A DNA stretch of 64,000 nucleotides from Riptortus pedestris (GCA_019009955.1 CM032228.1:203966501-204030500), one strand, 5' to 3'; positions 23,231 through 36,899 are shown, counted from the stretch's first letter. Program-made: numbers and translations. The notes: generated by a model from the sequence alone, not told the origin.

Positions 23231-23325
23231 TAGCAGATCTCCCTTAAGGAAGTCAGGTTTTGAGATCATACTCAAGACGCGATTTTTGAAAAAAACATAT
23301 TCTTTGACGAAAATGAGGTCCGTTC

Positions 23326-23396
<71 letters not shown>

Positions 23397-23397
23397 G

Positions 23398-23447
<50 letters not shown>

Positions 23448-24195
23448 TCTGTTGACGCTCTAGTGGTCGCAATTTTTTTTTGGTCGTTACAAAACTCGAC
23501 ATTTAATCGTTTTATGTAAAAAGAAAAATCAAGTTCGTTAATGTCTGAAATTGGACCAGTGGGAGGGGGGGTTTAGAGGGAGGATGTTTGAAAAATCGAA
23601 GTATCTCCGTTACTATACCTCGGATTGAAAAGTTTTATAGAACCAATCTTATTGAAAATCAAAGTTACTATAAATATTTTTATATACATTTATTCTCTAT
23701 CTTGAATATTAACCGAGATATTTGAATTCTCAGTTTTCAGCCTTCACCAGTCCTCCACTTCTGCTCAAGTTACATAAACAATACTCTGCTATATAATATA
23801 CATCATTATTTGAAGCTTAAATATCAAATATTGTTTTCAAGTGACCTTTATTATTCTAGATACATGCAAATATGTTTTGGTCACCCCCCCCCCCGTCTTA
23901 ACTTCTTGTACTACTAAAATTTGATCGATTGAGATAAAAAATTGTTGATTCATTATAACTTACTGTAGTACATACAGTAAATAGTTTTCAATGAAATTAA
24001 TATGTTACATTCTGATATATTCGATAATTGGTAGGCAGACCTATTTGTTGACATTTAGGTTGCTGCACGTCGGGAGGTTTCTTATTATTGTTTGTATTTA
24101 TTTATTTAATATTCACGGTGGTGTTGTGTAAACAGTATGTAAATTTATGTATGTTTAAACTTCACGAGGGAAATCTGCTTAGTTTACGCAGCCCT
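23231..24195 (+). mobile_element. Family T copy T8 with compound (TA)n/(GA)n array
   Basis: It starts TAGCAGATCTCCC. A (TA)n tract at 23332-23400 runs into a (GA)n tract at 23403-23446. The body and GAAATCTGCTTAGTTTACGC follow. The terminal hairpin is truncated after CGCAGCCC. A second, more decayed T body follows at about 24210-24510. Confidence 0.85.
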
Positions 24196-24579
24196 TTTTG
24201 AGAAATCAGAGAAGCCCGAAATTTAAGAGTTTTATTTAAAAATAAATGTCAGCTTCTTTAATGGCAAAAATCAACGACGGGGGGGGGGAGATCTCGAAAT
24301 AACTCTGTTATTGTGAGCAACACCAAAAAATGGTACGTACCCAATGTTGGTGATAATTTAAATTTCTATAATTGTTGTTCTATTAATTTATTCTCTAACT
24401 AGAATATTCACCTAGTTATTTGTATTTATTTTCATCCTTCAGTAAACTTCCTCTCATTTTCTCACATTTGGAATGAACTAATAAATCACGACGTGTATGA
24501 TAACGACATACGTTTTATATATATATATATAATGTTATATATGTGTGTGTGTTTGGTTGTCACGGGATTTATGTATATC

Positions 24580-25648
24580 CTAGCTCAGATACCCGGCTTC
24601 GCCCGGGAATTCATTTGAGGCTGAATGGTGATGGTATTTTTTAGCAGGGTTTACATTGCACAATATTTTGACATTTACCCGTCCCAGTGTCTAGGATTGA
24701 TACCCGTCTTTGCCGTGGATTTGCTAATAATAGAATTATTTGTTCGATAAGGCTTCACAGTCTTCGATATTTTTATATTTCCCGTCTCTTATACATGTAA
24801 ATATGGTGAATTTTTATTTCAGGCCTCCCTTATAACCCCCCTCCCGTTCGAACCTAAAAATTTTAATATAACTTATAATCATGGAAGAATTAATGCTAAT
24901 TGACCTACCGAGTTTTGTTAAGTTCGGTTCAGCCGTTAGTGCCCGCTAAAGTTTTAACGAATAACTCATTTATACTTAGGTATACGACAAAAGTGTATAT
25001 AACAAAAGTTACTCCAAATAACAAAATAAACAATTTTTGTAATGTTTATATTTGCGGAAAACCCAATAGGAAACGAAATATCACTATTTATAATTTCAGG
25101 CTTCCCTTATAACCCCCACTCTTGCCCGTCCATAGAAATGTTGGTATGGCTTATTATAATGAAGGCCTCACTGCTAATACACATACCGAGTTTTATTTAG
25201 TTCGGTTGAGTCTTTTTTGGCAAATAATATTGTTGACTCCCGCTATAATTTTGAGCGTATAACGCATTTAAACTTCGGTATACGACAAAAGTGTATATAA
25301 CAAAAGTTACTCTAAATAACAAAATAAACAACTTTTGTTATGTGCATATTTGCCGAAAAACCAATAGAAAACGAAATATCGCTATTTTTAATTTCAGGCT
25401 TCCCTTAAAACCCCCACTCCTGTTCGTCTCAGAGAAAATTAATATAACCTAAAGTCTAAGTTGGGTTAGTAGTAATATACATACCGATTCATAAAATTCG
25501 GTTCAGCCGTTTATGCGTGAAAAGGTAACAAACAAACAAACATACACGAAAGAAACAATATGCAGTTATGGTGTCTATGACATGTGAAACGAAAAGTTAT
25601 CGTGATATTTCGCAAAAATATCAATGTACAGACAGAGGTTACAATTTT
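24580..25648 (-). mobile_element. Helitron B
   Basis: The same family on the minus strand. The 3' hairpin and CTAG lie at 24580. Two modules of about 298 bp follow, with the 5' end AAATTGTAACC near 25648. The base following CTAG is G rather than the T seen in the other copies. Confidence 0.87.
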
Positions 25649-25764
25649 AAATATTTATAGATTACGTAAAATATATTGATGACGACACTACGTGACGTCA
25701 TCAATAAACATCTTTGCCCTAGAGATCCTACTTATAGATAACTAACGGTTGCTAGTAGTGAAAG

Positions 25765-25985
25765 CTAAGAAATGGGAGTTTATATAAAGGGTAAAAGCGA
25801 AAATAAGAAATACCACCATTTTTGGTCGGATCGCTACATGTTATATTACGAATGCTATATTCTACAACTGTTGTTATATGTACTTTTTCTCCAACTTGAA
25901 TATTTTCTTGAGTTATTTCAGTTAATACCGACTTCTTCTACTTATTTTCATTATCACTTAAAGCAGCTGTATCAATAAGCCTCTC
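25765..25985 (+). mobile_element. Decayed family T fragment
   Basis: It retains TTGGTCGGATCGCTACATG, CTTGAATATTTTCTTGAG and CTGTATCAATAAGCC in the order of the T body. Both termini are missing. Confidence 0.4.
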
Positions 25986-25999
25986 GTGTCCTATTTATA

Positions 26000-28900
26000 T
26001 TAGCCCTGTTTTCATGGGCTTCGTAATATGGGGTTGGAATGTAAAAGGACTTTTTCCTATTCAAATGTCTGTCAAGTAAGTTTGTTAATTATGTGTTAAT
26101 TTGCTCGAATTCTCACTTAAGATTTGCTACTTTTATCGATTATTCGCATTCATAGAAAAAAAAAAAATGTTCACTGGCCGTACCAGGTTAAACTAGGCTC
26201 AGTGAGTGTTATTTGGAATACTGGCTAATTTTCTCCCCGAGAGCAGTTTTATCTTTCTTCTTTTGTTGTTGGTTAGCCTCATTTCGAAACTAACTGGAAA
26301 CCACGGCGTTATTTTATGATTGTCTTCTCTGGAACGTTTCTGCAAAGAAACGTATTTAGAAGGAATCAATTAGGAGTATCAATTCCTAAGGCCCGTTACA
26401 TTTGTGCCGATTTTAATGTACAGTTTTCGATCGGGTAGTCAGATATTAATATGATTGAGTAGATTAATTCTTTTATTAGTACATAATTTTAATCAATTTA
26501 TATATAGCAGCTATGGCTTCTTTTCGACTATAATTATTGTTTGGCTTGTTACTCGATATGTATGACTATCTGTCCATATCAACATGCAAGGACCTGTTTC
26601 GTGCAGTATGGAAAGAACCAACATATCGATATTTGCACAGAAATGTATTTCGTTTGGTATCTTCCGTCCAATGGAGATTAGTGAAATAGTAGAGATTTGA
26701 GGCAGATCGGCAGGCTAAACACTGTAACCAACGGAGTCAGAATTTGGCCTCTTGTCAGAAAAACATGTGGTCAAAAATGTGTCTTTTGGATATGGAGTCA
26801 ACAAAAAGATGCTATCTCTTGAGAGAAGAAAATTCAATCTTCACCGCTGAGCTGTTTGTTACTGCAGAATTCATGTGATAAAGGATAAATAGACTAAAAA
26901 TTCACTTGCAAATTCAATGGACAACCATACTTACTCATCTACACGTAAATAAAAAACTGATAATCTGCTGGATACGCTCACATACAGGAAAATGTAACTT
27001 GCTCACTCTACTAAAAAAAAAATTGTACTTGACGTAGTCAAATACTCGAAAAAACTAGGAAATCATGGACTAACGACAAACTTCGGAAAATAAAAAAATC
27101 AAACCTTATCCGTATTGAATAAACAGGGCACTCACTCTCCTACATTTTCCTTAAACTGGAACCCCCATCACTTCTACTTTGCAACAAACACACATTAAAT
27201 AATTACATAAATACTCCATCATCCCTTGCATGGATCCACCATTTGCATCTGTATTTCTCAGTGCCTCTTTGGCTTTGATTTTATTGAAAACAGATATTTT
27301 TGAATGTCAGGTGTCCGTATGGGGAATGTGACAGATGTCCCTATTTTTTTCATTTACTCCTTCTCTATACCCCCACAGACCCATGTCAAATTTATGTCTT
27401 TAACGAACGTTTATTTAAATAAACATTTTAATATTTAGTTTGAGACTTTGATAGTTATAGCACATATTTAAAATAGAATAGAATGTGAAAAAAAATTACA
27501 CCAGAGTGAAAGGCTTTAAGGAAGATATTTAGTTTGGAGTATTCAAAAATAATTGTAGTTAAAGATGTGAATCTTGTTAACAATACAGTTTAATCCAAAA
27601 TTATGATATTAATAATGTGACTAAAATAAACTTTTTGGAGTAAAATAGTACCACAACCAGGGAAATTATATTAGTTTTATTGTTTACAAGAAAATAACCC
27701 TATAAAAGATGTTTTGAGATGTTGACGAACAGCATAAATAAAACTAAAAAGGCAGTGTAGAAACACAAAGTAACCCAAGTAAGTTATTTGACGCCATCTG
27801 CGATGTTAAGGTGGCATGACTGCCGCGATTAAACATATAATCTAGAATGGAATCCTGAAAGCACATAAAAATATTGTACGATGCCCCTCAGGGGGCTATA
27901 GAAAGAATCAAGCCCTTGCAAATATGGTTAGATGGCCAGGAATTACAAGTTGATGGTGAGGTTCAGATAAAAATGACAAATGGTCTTGCAATGGCTTAAA
28001 TCACTGTCTTCATGTTAGCTATTTAATGCTTTTATTCATAAATAAAGTATATTCATAAGGCAAACTATGTTGTGGTACTTCGTACACAGCCTAAAAATCA
28101 CTCAAATAAGTTATTGTATGATTATATTATTCCATATGCTTTTATCATTAAACAATAGACGAGGTTGAACTCATTGATAAATGCACATAAAACAAAGGTT
28201 TGAGAAGTAGAGATAAAGAAAAAAACAACAAAGAAATATAAATATTAAAATTGGAAATATTGTACTTGAAAAAGGGAAGGAGTTTTGATACCTATGAAGC
28301 ACTAACACTGAAGGCTATAATAGTTGAAAGAAGAATGGTACTGGTTAAACAAAACTCCCAAAGAAAAAGGGGTATTTTAACTAATAAGCTTTTAAACATG
28401 GATACCAAAAGAAGGTTTGGAGTGTACTGCTTTATGGGGGATCTTCGCAATAGAGAATATAATAGGCTGGAAGTTAAGGAAATGTGGATTTGACACAGAG
28501 TCACCAGAACAAGTTGGACCCAGAAAAAATTCCGCTTGGAAGTTCTACGTAAAGTATGTGAAAGTAAATGTCTTATCGACGCATCCCTTTTGAGTATGTA
28601 CAATAAATGGAGTTAGCAATTGAAGGTATTCCAAACCATTAATAAAAAAAGAAAAGTGATTCAGCGTACAGCATTCCCAAGAAATGGACACAGGTTACTG
28701 GTCTAACCTATTCTTTATTCTTTATTTCACCTGTAATAATAAGCCTATGCAAATAGCTCAAAACAATTAATAAGGATGTAGACATTCAGTGGCTCAGCTG
28801 TTCGAAATAAAAATCGCAGGAGAGGAAGCTTACAGAACATTGAAAAGTAAAAAGTGCTTATATCTTAGCTAACATTCAACTTGATCGAAGCCCATTACAT

Positions 28901-29160
28901 TTACAACAAAAATATTTTGAATTCTTTATTGTATCCCTTCTCTAAACCCACCTCTTCCTTTTCCTACGAAAAAAAGAAGTTACATTTAAGGTTAAAAATA
29001 AGACACATCTTCATATGAAATTAGTAAAAGTGAAGTGGAACTAAAAAATAAAAATATCTTGGTGAAGATTAAAGTACGAAAACAAATATCAAATTATGAT
29101 AGTAGGAAATTAAATTTGCAATACAAAATGGAAATAAACTTTCAATGAAATTTGCTTAAA
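26000..29160. other. Unassigned AT-rich region
   Basis: No convincing exon except the weak open run at 27880-28000. Faint T-body similarity occurs near 27320-27420 (CTTCTCTATACCCCCAC). Opposing open frames at 28251-28603 overlap on both strands and show no domain. Confidence 0.6.
27880..28000 (+). other. Short protein-like open stretch, unidentified
   Basis: Reads DAPQGAIERIKPLQIWL then DGQELQVDGEVQIKMTN before TAA. Composition differs from flanking AT-rich sequence. No splice site is convincing and no family is recognised. Confidence 0.15.
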
Positions 29161-29164
29161 ATAA

Positions 29165-29445
29165 TAATATTTTCCGACCCAACTCAACAATTTTTTTAAA
29201 TTGAGATATTTTGGAATGTGGCCCCTCCTCCCTTCACCTCCAGGTCCAAATTTAATCGTTTACGAGTTTCATCTTTAGTTTTACATGAAACGCAAATTAA
29301 ATGATCAAACAAAAATTACTCCCAGATTTTGAATGGACCTCATGATCTCCTAGGTATGGCCAATAGACATTTACAAATTCCTATTAGTAAAACCTCAAAG
29401 CCTGATTTCTCTTCAATGAGGCTTTTACAAAGCAAATTATGGAAG
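29165..29445 (-). mobile_element. Decayed family T fragment
   Basis: It retains the body order GGTCCAAATTTAATCG, ATGATCAAACAAAAATTAC, GAATGGACCTCATGATCTCC and a worn terminal AAAGCCTGATTTCTCTTC. Confidence 0.5.
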
Positions 29446-29684
29446 AGAGATGCATGCGTAAATAACAACATTATAACTTGAGTTTTTGAAATTACTTTCA
29501 GATTATAAAACGGGAGTAAGACCACCTGGTATCAAACGTTTGTCATTCAAATAAGTAATTTCTGTTTGACATTAAATTATAAAACATCTTTGTCTCTGAA
29601 GAATGATTCATAAATAATAAAGGTATTTGTAATGTCTAATGTAAACTGCTATGCGGAAAATCTATATCTAGATGGGCATTCCAG

Positions 29685-30110
29685 CAGATTTCCCTTAAGA
29701 AAAATCGGCTATGGAGCCGACGATTTGCATAGTAGATAGCGAAAATGATGTCCTCTCATATAGCACATAATGTCAGTTGCTCTAAAGGCTGCATTTAAAT
29801 TTGATGAATATCATACTTGATATCCAAATGTTTAAAGTACGTCTAATCATCAAGATCGTTCGTTCTCAAAATAGGATTAGAGGGAGAGATACACATTTCA
29901 TATAAAAGATACGTTAAAATAATAAATCTCTCATCATGCATCGGATTAAAAAAAAATTTATAACCGGATTTGTTGATAAAGTCCAATAATTTTTCTTGTT
30001 TTTTCTACACACTTTTCTCTAACTCCAAAATTAGCATTGTTATTTTCATTTTTGCGTTTTCATTCCTCAGATTTAATCCGGCAATTTTTGCTAAATGCTG
30101 TCACACAACA
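29685..30110 (+). mobile_element. Decayed family T copy
   Basis: The start AGCAGATTTCCCTTAAG is well preserved. Downstream only ATCAAGATCGTTCG, AGGATTAGAGGGAGAG and CATGCATCGGATT remain recognisable. Confidence 0.6.
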
Positions 30111-31943
30111 TCGGTCAGCAAAAGTTTCATGAGGTGTTAATAGAGGATTTTTACTAAGGGAGTAATACAGGTGGCGTCACTTGGTTGCCAATGATACTTG
30201 TGAGAAAGCAGCTTATTCTGACTCCGTATGAAGGACGTTTACTATGATTGATAATTCTAGTGCATGGGGCAACTCATTTTATAACGACTCTGTGATTGAT
30301 GAGAAGTAGCAAACGCATATGAAAGGTCTCTTGAGGTCAAACAGCTGATTAAGATTATATTCATTGACTATCTCATTACCCTTTTAAAACTGTTACTGAC
30401 AGCTCGTGTAGAAGAGCATAATATTTCAAGTCACGTGTTGAATAATATTACTCTTGAAAAACGGGTGATTTCGGGTCAAGTGACCGTGAAGGACCAACAG
30501 CTGCCCTTTGTGGGAAGTCAAGAGGATGACTTCATTTTTTCTGTTACCTGAAGGCATTAAAGCCCAAAGATGTTCCCGTGACTCCTGAGAATCACAGGGT
30601 AACCTTGATTCCAGTAACATCCTTGTAATGATCAGGGCGCTGATGATCAAGTGTATGCTCTGAAAGTGCTCTGTCGCAATGAATAATAACTGTGAAGGAA
30701 CGAGACCTTTATTTTCTTGTTAGCCGTAGTAGTATAAATTGGATGTTAATAAATAACACTTTTATGGAATATGTTACCTCTCAAATCGTATTAAATTAAC
30801 CTCAATATTTCAAAATATCATGGATTTAATACTAATAAAGCTGGCTTGAATTTATTTCAAAAATTAAACATAGAAAAACTCTATTGCACTCATGCTATTT
30901 GATGAGCTATCTTGGTTAGTTATTGAAACAGCTGAAACTGGCAAATTCCGAAGTTCTCTCAACCAAGCCGAATGAACGAATGGGGAAAATCACTCCTTTT
31001 ATCCTTTTATGGTGGAAGGGAGCTATCAGGTTTTTGTCTTTAAGGTTATAAAAGAAAGAAGGCGTAAGCAAACTCTCCTTAATCAACACACCTCACGTGG
31101 AGAAATATGGGACAAGATAAATTTTATCATATAGAATATCGATCCCCAGTGACTCGACTATCACCATTACTTCATACTCAACTTATTTGCTTCACGCTTT
31201 AATTTGTTTGAATATGTATGTTTCAGCTAAGAAACTATACACAGATATATTTGTAATAAAAACAACTTCGTAAATCATGTACAAGATAATCTGAAGTACC
31301 CATTAAATAAATGGTAAATCAACTATGCAGTAGCAGAAGTACAAGTTGAAAAGGTGCCTGCATACTTATCCGGGACCAGACAATTTGGCATACTCAATAA
31401 TTTAGGAATTATCTGAAAGTGAACGAGAAATATGCACGTGGGACGTTCACTTACTCGTGAAATGCAGCTGCATAATGGCAGTGATTTACGCTTTATTTCA
31501 TTCACTTGTCTGTTGTGGTCTTTAGAAAATGTTAGTTATTTATTCTCATTTTAAAGCTGGTATTGTTAATATAGTTATTAGGTATTAAACCTTAATAGTT
31601 TTTAAATAAGGAATCTTTTTTAGCTGTATATTTTGACATTGAAATAGCACTGTTTGGAAACAATTCTTCGATTTACGACATGAATGGGGAGCACAAAGAA
31701 ATAAAATAGTTTTCCTTAAAAATGTCAGCAAAGGACTCTAACAAAAATGGAACGTTATTATACGATAAATCCCTTCAGAAAAAGATGTGTAATAGGTCCT
31801 CATTGTTGAAAGTTGTTGTGAACTCACTACCTTTATAGTAGTCGATACAGTCCAACCTGTCATCCAAACTACAATAAATGAATTAGATAATTGCTCGCAA
31901 AGAACAGATTTCAGTTCTTCCTTTGCAAACACAAGTTATATCA

Positions 31944-32050
31944 AGCCAGGGGTACGAATAAGGATTTTATTTAATGAGTACGAGATTAAGTAAATTCCTA
32001 TTGCCCAGACGAGAATCGAACTCGCCACTCTAGGTTTACCAAGTTACTAA
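31944..32050 (-). mobile_element. SINE copy S4, head and middle
   Basis: It contains the reverse of the B box region (GAGAATCGAACTCGCCACT) and part of the body. Both extremities are missing. Confidence 0.75.
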
Positions 32051-32241
32051 ATATGTATTTGTATGATAAACGAAAACCTTTAATACTACAGTTCATCATT
32101 CAGAATATAATTATCCCACGTATTGACGCACTCCCATTTCAGGGGCACACTCTTGACGTAAAATATCATGGCTTTTCTTAATTAAAGAGTTTCATGCTAA
32201 TTACAAATTATCACAGATCTGGAGCATGCACCTCAACGCGC

Positions 32242-32421
32242 GGGGCTCAGGTTAGCCATGTGAATGGCGAGTTCGATTCCCGTCTGGGTGAAGGAATTTA
32301 TTTAGTGACGGAATTGAGTAAATAAAATCCTTAGTCCCCCCTGATATAAGAGGGTGATAACCTGTAGATAACCCGTTCCATTTAGCCTAAGTTGCAACAA
32401 AGTGGATGTTAACAAATATGT
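32242..32421 (+). mobile_element. SINE copy S5 with deleted tRNA-like head
   Basis: GGGGCTCAGGTTAGCCATG is fused to GGCGAGTTCGATTCCCG. The roughly 40 bp between the A and B boxes is missing. The body and tail are complete. Confidence 0.85.
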
Positions 32422-33025
32422 TTTCTTCAACGCGCAATGTGGAGCTGATCACTTTCATCTGCCAGATTTCTCAAGAGCTCCATAAAATAGCTCACCTCAC
32501 CAATTTTACAACATTAGTCCTTTGTAAAAAATACGAAATATTGGCTTATTAATTATGTGAGATACAAGAAATGTTAGACATGGCGTCTTTAATGAACGTT
32601 TACCGTCCAGGAACCTTAAAGTTTTACTTGACCCATTCCAAACTCAATATTTAACTGGCATATTAGTACTACTATGATCTAAAGACCCTGTTATAATACA
32701 AATGCCAGTGAAATGTCTCAAAAGTTAAAGAAATTTTGAATTTGCAGAATTAAAAGTATGCAAAAGTGCTCATCATAATGGTTTCTACCAGTCTAGACTA
32801 AAAAAAAAAATTAAGTATAAAATAAGAAGCATAAGTAAAATCTTGGGTCTCTGCTGTTCACACATAAAACAAGTTGGCATACACAATCGCTTTAATTCGC
32901 ATGACACTTCTATTCAAATGGCTAGAGCCAACCACTGTTGCATATGTATCTTCATGCAAAGGAATATTTCAAGATATTAGAAAAGTTTAAGTTTTAAGAG
33001 AGATCGACTAAGAATTTAAAATTAG

Positions 33026-33093
33026 TCACCCGTCCCGATTAGCCTAAGTTGCAAAAAGTGGACGTTAATAAAGAATAATAATAATAATAAAAA
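33026..33093 (+). mobile_element. SINE copy S6, tail only
   Basis: ACCCGTCCCGATTAGCC, TTGCAAAAAGTGGACG and an (ATA)n tail. Confidence 0.75.
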
Positions 33094-33172
33094 TTAGTCC
33101 CGAGTTTCTTTCCTTTTTCGTTCCATTTGCAACTTAGAGTTTAGTTCACTTACAATATCTTCTTCTAGTGAA

Positions 33173-33465
33173 ATGATGGATATGGTGATTGCTGATGACG
33201 CAGAAAATTATCGTGTCTTAGTTGGGCGTTTCGCAGATAAATATCGTCGGAGAAGTCTCCCGAGTAGTTCAAATTGTTTTGAAGGACATTTTCACCAATC
33301 TCAGGCAGATTGAACTACTTTTTTTAGGTATCAATGGAACATCAATTACTCAGCGTCGTGATGAAATGATGATGGACGCGTTCCGAGTGAAGTCAGCTAT
33401 CAGCCTAAGAACTTTAGCAACAACAAAAGGAATATCTCGAAATGTTATTCAAAGGTGTATATGAG
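33173..33465 (+). pseudogene. Transposon-associated helix-turn-helix (DUF4817-like) fragment
   Basis: Frame 1 from ATG 33173 reads MMDMVIADDAENYRVL, then ADKYRRRSLPSSSNCF, and stops. A shifted frame then reads RRDEMMMDAFRVKSAISLR, ATTKGISRNVIQ. The pair resembles the N-terminal HTH region of arthropod mariner/Tc-type proteins (family-level inference): a first helix pair with RRSLPSS, then a second HTH with G-I-S-R-N-V-I. At least one frameshift and no catalytic domain. Confidence 0.55.
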
Positions 33466-34060
33466 AAAGGTGGGGAATTTATTTATTATGCCCCCCCTAA
33501 GAAAAGGTATAAATTGAATTAATTAATACTCAAAGTTTTTAGGAATTGGTGGAAATCAGAATAATAAAAACTTGAAACTTAAAATTGTTCACCGAGAACC
33601 ACTTTTTTTCCATAAACACTGTTTTTTTTCATAAAGTCCTTTTCTTCATAAAGTGCAATTTACTTGTGGCGAATAGGAAACACTTCACTGAAAGAGGAAA
33701 ATGAAGCATTTTCTTGTTTTGATCTAGCTTCAGTATTTTTTTTTTCTGCCGTTACTAAACTCGATATGTAAATGTAACATTGAAAACTAAAGGACGTGTT
33801 CGGTAGTGGATTAAATGGGATATTGAAGTTGGGTTTTATTCAACCAATCGTTTTGAAATAAATACATATAATTAATATTCAATAATTGTTTCGCACAATT
33901 TTGACTTATTAATGAACATCTCATGACTACATTAAATTTCGAATATTGTTTATGTAGGCTTCTAATTAGTAAGATAACAGAGAATAGAATGTTGAAGACG
34001 TAATGAGTCACTGTAGCAGGTTGGAAGTCTCCTTAGTTTTTCTAATTTACAGCTGTTTTC

Positions 34061-34589
34061 GTTACAAAACACCCAGGGGCTACGGTAACTAAGCCCACGT
34101 GCATCAAATATCTGCATTTATCTCAAAACGTAAAAGTTCAATGAGAACAATATTTGGCATTTAGATTTCAAATAATGTTGTTCGTAATATAACAGCTTTT
34201 TGTTAATATGATATGAGTAGGAGTGGGGGTTTTCTGATGGCCTAAAACTAAAATATGGAAATTCCTGGGTTAATATTCAATTTAGACAAAACATGTACAT
34301 GAAAACATTTAAAGAACATCACATTTGCAATAAGATTGATTCTATACAATTTTTCAATCCGATGCATAACAACAGAGATATTTCGTATTTTCGAAATTCT
34401 CTCTCTCTAAGCCCCCTCCCTCTACCACGGGTCCGATTTCACTGTTAACGCACATCATCTTCATCCCCACATAAAACGTTTATATATCGAGTTTGGTAAC
34501 GCCAAATTCTCTTGGTTAGGATCGATGGACATTTAAGAACATGTTTCGAACGACCTCAATAGCTGATTCCCTTTAGGGGAAATCTGCTA
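34061..34589 (-). mobile_element. Family T copy T11 without microsatellite
   Basis: It reads on the minus strand. The hairpin end is degraded (CAGGGGCTACGGTAACTAAG), the body is complete and no (TA)n tract is present. It ends with the palindrome TTCCCTTTAGGGGAAATCTGCTA, given here in two parts: TTCCCTTTAGGGGAA then ATCTGCTA. Flanking 33720-33990 contains a more decayed piece. Confidence 0.8.
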
Positions 34590-35100
34590 CAAGTGTCACA
34601 CATTACAAAACTATACAAAAATTCCTTGAAATCTTCGCCGAGTGTTAAAGTAAATTCAATGTGTTGTATATATGCACACATGAAGTCATTTTAATCAAAA
34701 TACTAGCATGTTGAAAGTTTCATCGTAATCTGGAATTTCCGGAAATCGAAAGCTTCCTGGGTTGGGTTTTATTTTGTAATCATAATTTGTTTTACACCAT
34801 TCCTTTGGATCTTGTTTTTAATCCAATAAAATTCTTTATCAGGTGAGAAATGAAAGAAAACAACCCCTTTTTTCATTCTAATTAATGTTTAATTATAGTC
34901 AACGACTTCACAAGATAATTTAATCCCTGATTAGGTGCAAATATAAACTCCCTTTGATAGGAGGTAGGAGAATACCTCTCAGAGTATTTTGATAATTTCA
35001 GAAAAAGCATCAATCCAAGAAAATTCCTTTTACTTATAAATTGAGAGTTAATTAAAGGAAGTTATTAGTTGCTTTGATTTCTGATGAAGTGTTTATATTA

Positions 35101-35265
35101 GGTTTAATCTGCGTCAAAGGCCTGAAGACTTGACGCCATATACATATTCCGCCCTGGAATTCAGTTTCCTTATTGTCCCTCGGAAAATCGTTCGCAGGCA
35201 GCCATATTTGAGTGACTATTTGGTTTTTAATCTTCAAAGGGAGGTCTTTGAGGCGATTATGTGAT
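35101..35265 (+). other. Protein-like open stretch, unidentified
   Basis: After a TTATATTAG acceptor-like site, about 54 codons stay open: RFNLRQRPEDLTPYTYS, then ALEFSFLIVPRKIVRR, QPYLSDYLVFNLQREVF, and end at TGA. A second open run in another frame (35270-35366) reads NLAELHRGLEDKLRSE before TAA. Base composition is less AT-rich than the surroundings. The minus strand is also open here, so coding status is uncertain. It may be a decayed gene fragment. Confidence 0.25.
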
Positions 35266-36899
35266 AAATAATTCATTGTTGTCACGAGGGAAAAAGTGCG
35301 CTAATATATATTTAAATCTGGCCGAATTGCATCGTGGTCTTGAAGACAAGCTGAGGTCGGAATAATGCATAGGAAAGTGGAAATTCCTGAGGAGCGCCCC
35401 CCTCCCCTCGAGATGTATACACTGGGATGTCTCTTCTACATACAATCAATATGAATGTGAAGTGCTAGACTTCAAAACAGCTTCCAGTCCCCAACTAAAA
35501 TATATTGAGTCTTGCATAAGTGAAGGCTACATTTGTTATTTGCCACTTCTGCTTTAGTTTTTAATTCATTGTGCGAAGTAAAGGAACTGTTGGAATCACG
35601 AGATAAATATCTTCGAAATTATCCGTTGTAACTTTCTCCAGACACATTTTAACTAGTTTAACATCTCTACTTCTGTACTTAGGTCGTAATTCGGCAGTTG
35701 TAATATTATTTATTTACGTTTTTCCATTTTTGAATGGTTTTTCAACATATTTTATTGATCTGTTTTATTAAAAAAAATAAAGAGTTTGTCTTGATTTATC
35801 ATTTATAATTATTAATTAATTAATGTTCGTCACCTCTAATAATACATTTATCTTCACTATATTTGATTAAAAATGCTGTCTAGTGTTTAATAGGACTATC
35901 TGTAATGGAAGCAATTATTGAAGCCGAGAAAAGAATAAATCACGAAACCAGGCAAAACGAAAATGTAATTAAAACAAACTGCAAGAAAAGATTACATTTG
36001 AGTCGGAAGTATTTAATTTATGTAAGCAACAAGGAAGAACAACATAAAATTCAAAGACTTCTGTAATTGAAAGACATCATAAAATAAAGAGAAAAGAAAA
36101 ATGGATAACGCGCAAGAAAATACACGAGTAACTAGCTTGATATAGTTGAAAATTCAAAATATGATCAGATGCAAACCAGAAATATTCAACTTGAAAAAAA
36201 CCGTAACGTAAGGCCTGCGTAAACTTGGCAGAATTTCCAAAAGCTGGAATGACTATCTGCTCTTGTCATCTCTCATTCTCCTAGATACATATTCATAACG
36301 TATTTCATACACAATAAGTAACCTGTGTAAAAGGCATTTAAACTGGTCGTGATGTTTTTAGTAATACAATTAAATTAACTGTAAATCATTTAAATTAAAT
36401 TATTTTATCAATAAGTTTTGATATGAAACATTGTTGTATACAAAGCCTAATAACCGTCACTTCTGAATATATAGTCATGAAATGGTTAATTATTTATTCG
36501 TTACTGATCATACTATGTGCTATTTAAACTTTATTCTCCAGATATACAAAAGAGTATATTTAATAACGGTTATTCGGTACATAAAATAGCTTCTGTTATT
36601 TTGCTCTTTTGGGGGAAAAGGAACTTATATCATTATACGTTTCAAAATATAGACTACTATCCATGATTATGATTTATGAGGCATTGAAAAGAGAAAATGG
36701 ATATTTTAGAATTGCTTAACGTTTATTGTAGAGACTCAACAATAGCGAATCGATTTCCATAGCTCCCAGAAAGCATTACAAGGCTGACATGGAATAACAT
36801 TTAGACTTAAGTACATTTTAAAAATTTGCCAAGGAAAGACTAGTACCTCAACTATGGCACTTAATCATTATTCAGTCTCTCTATATTTTGATCTTATTA

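Larger units (their letters stand above)
30110..33025. other. Unassigned region with two SINEs
   Basis: Outside S4 and S5 I see no feature. A 74-codon minus-strand frame (30650-30426) has protein-like segments (SRLPCDSQESREHLWALM) but no splice support or recognised family. Confidence 0.5.

Noticed and set aside
23205..23447. Frame ending in Tyr-Ile and Glu-Arg repeats
   Set aside because: Translation of (TA)n and (GA)n arrays inside T8.
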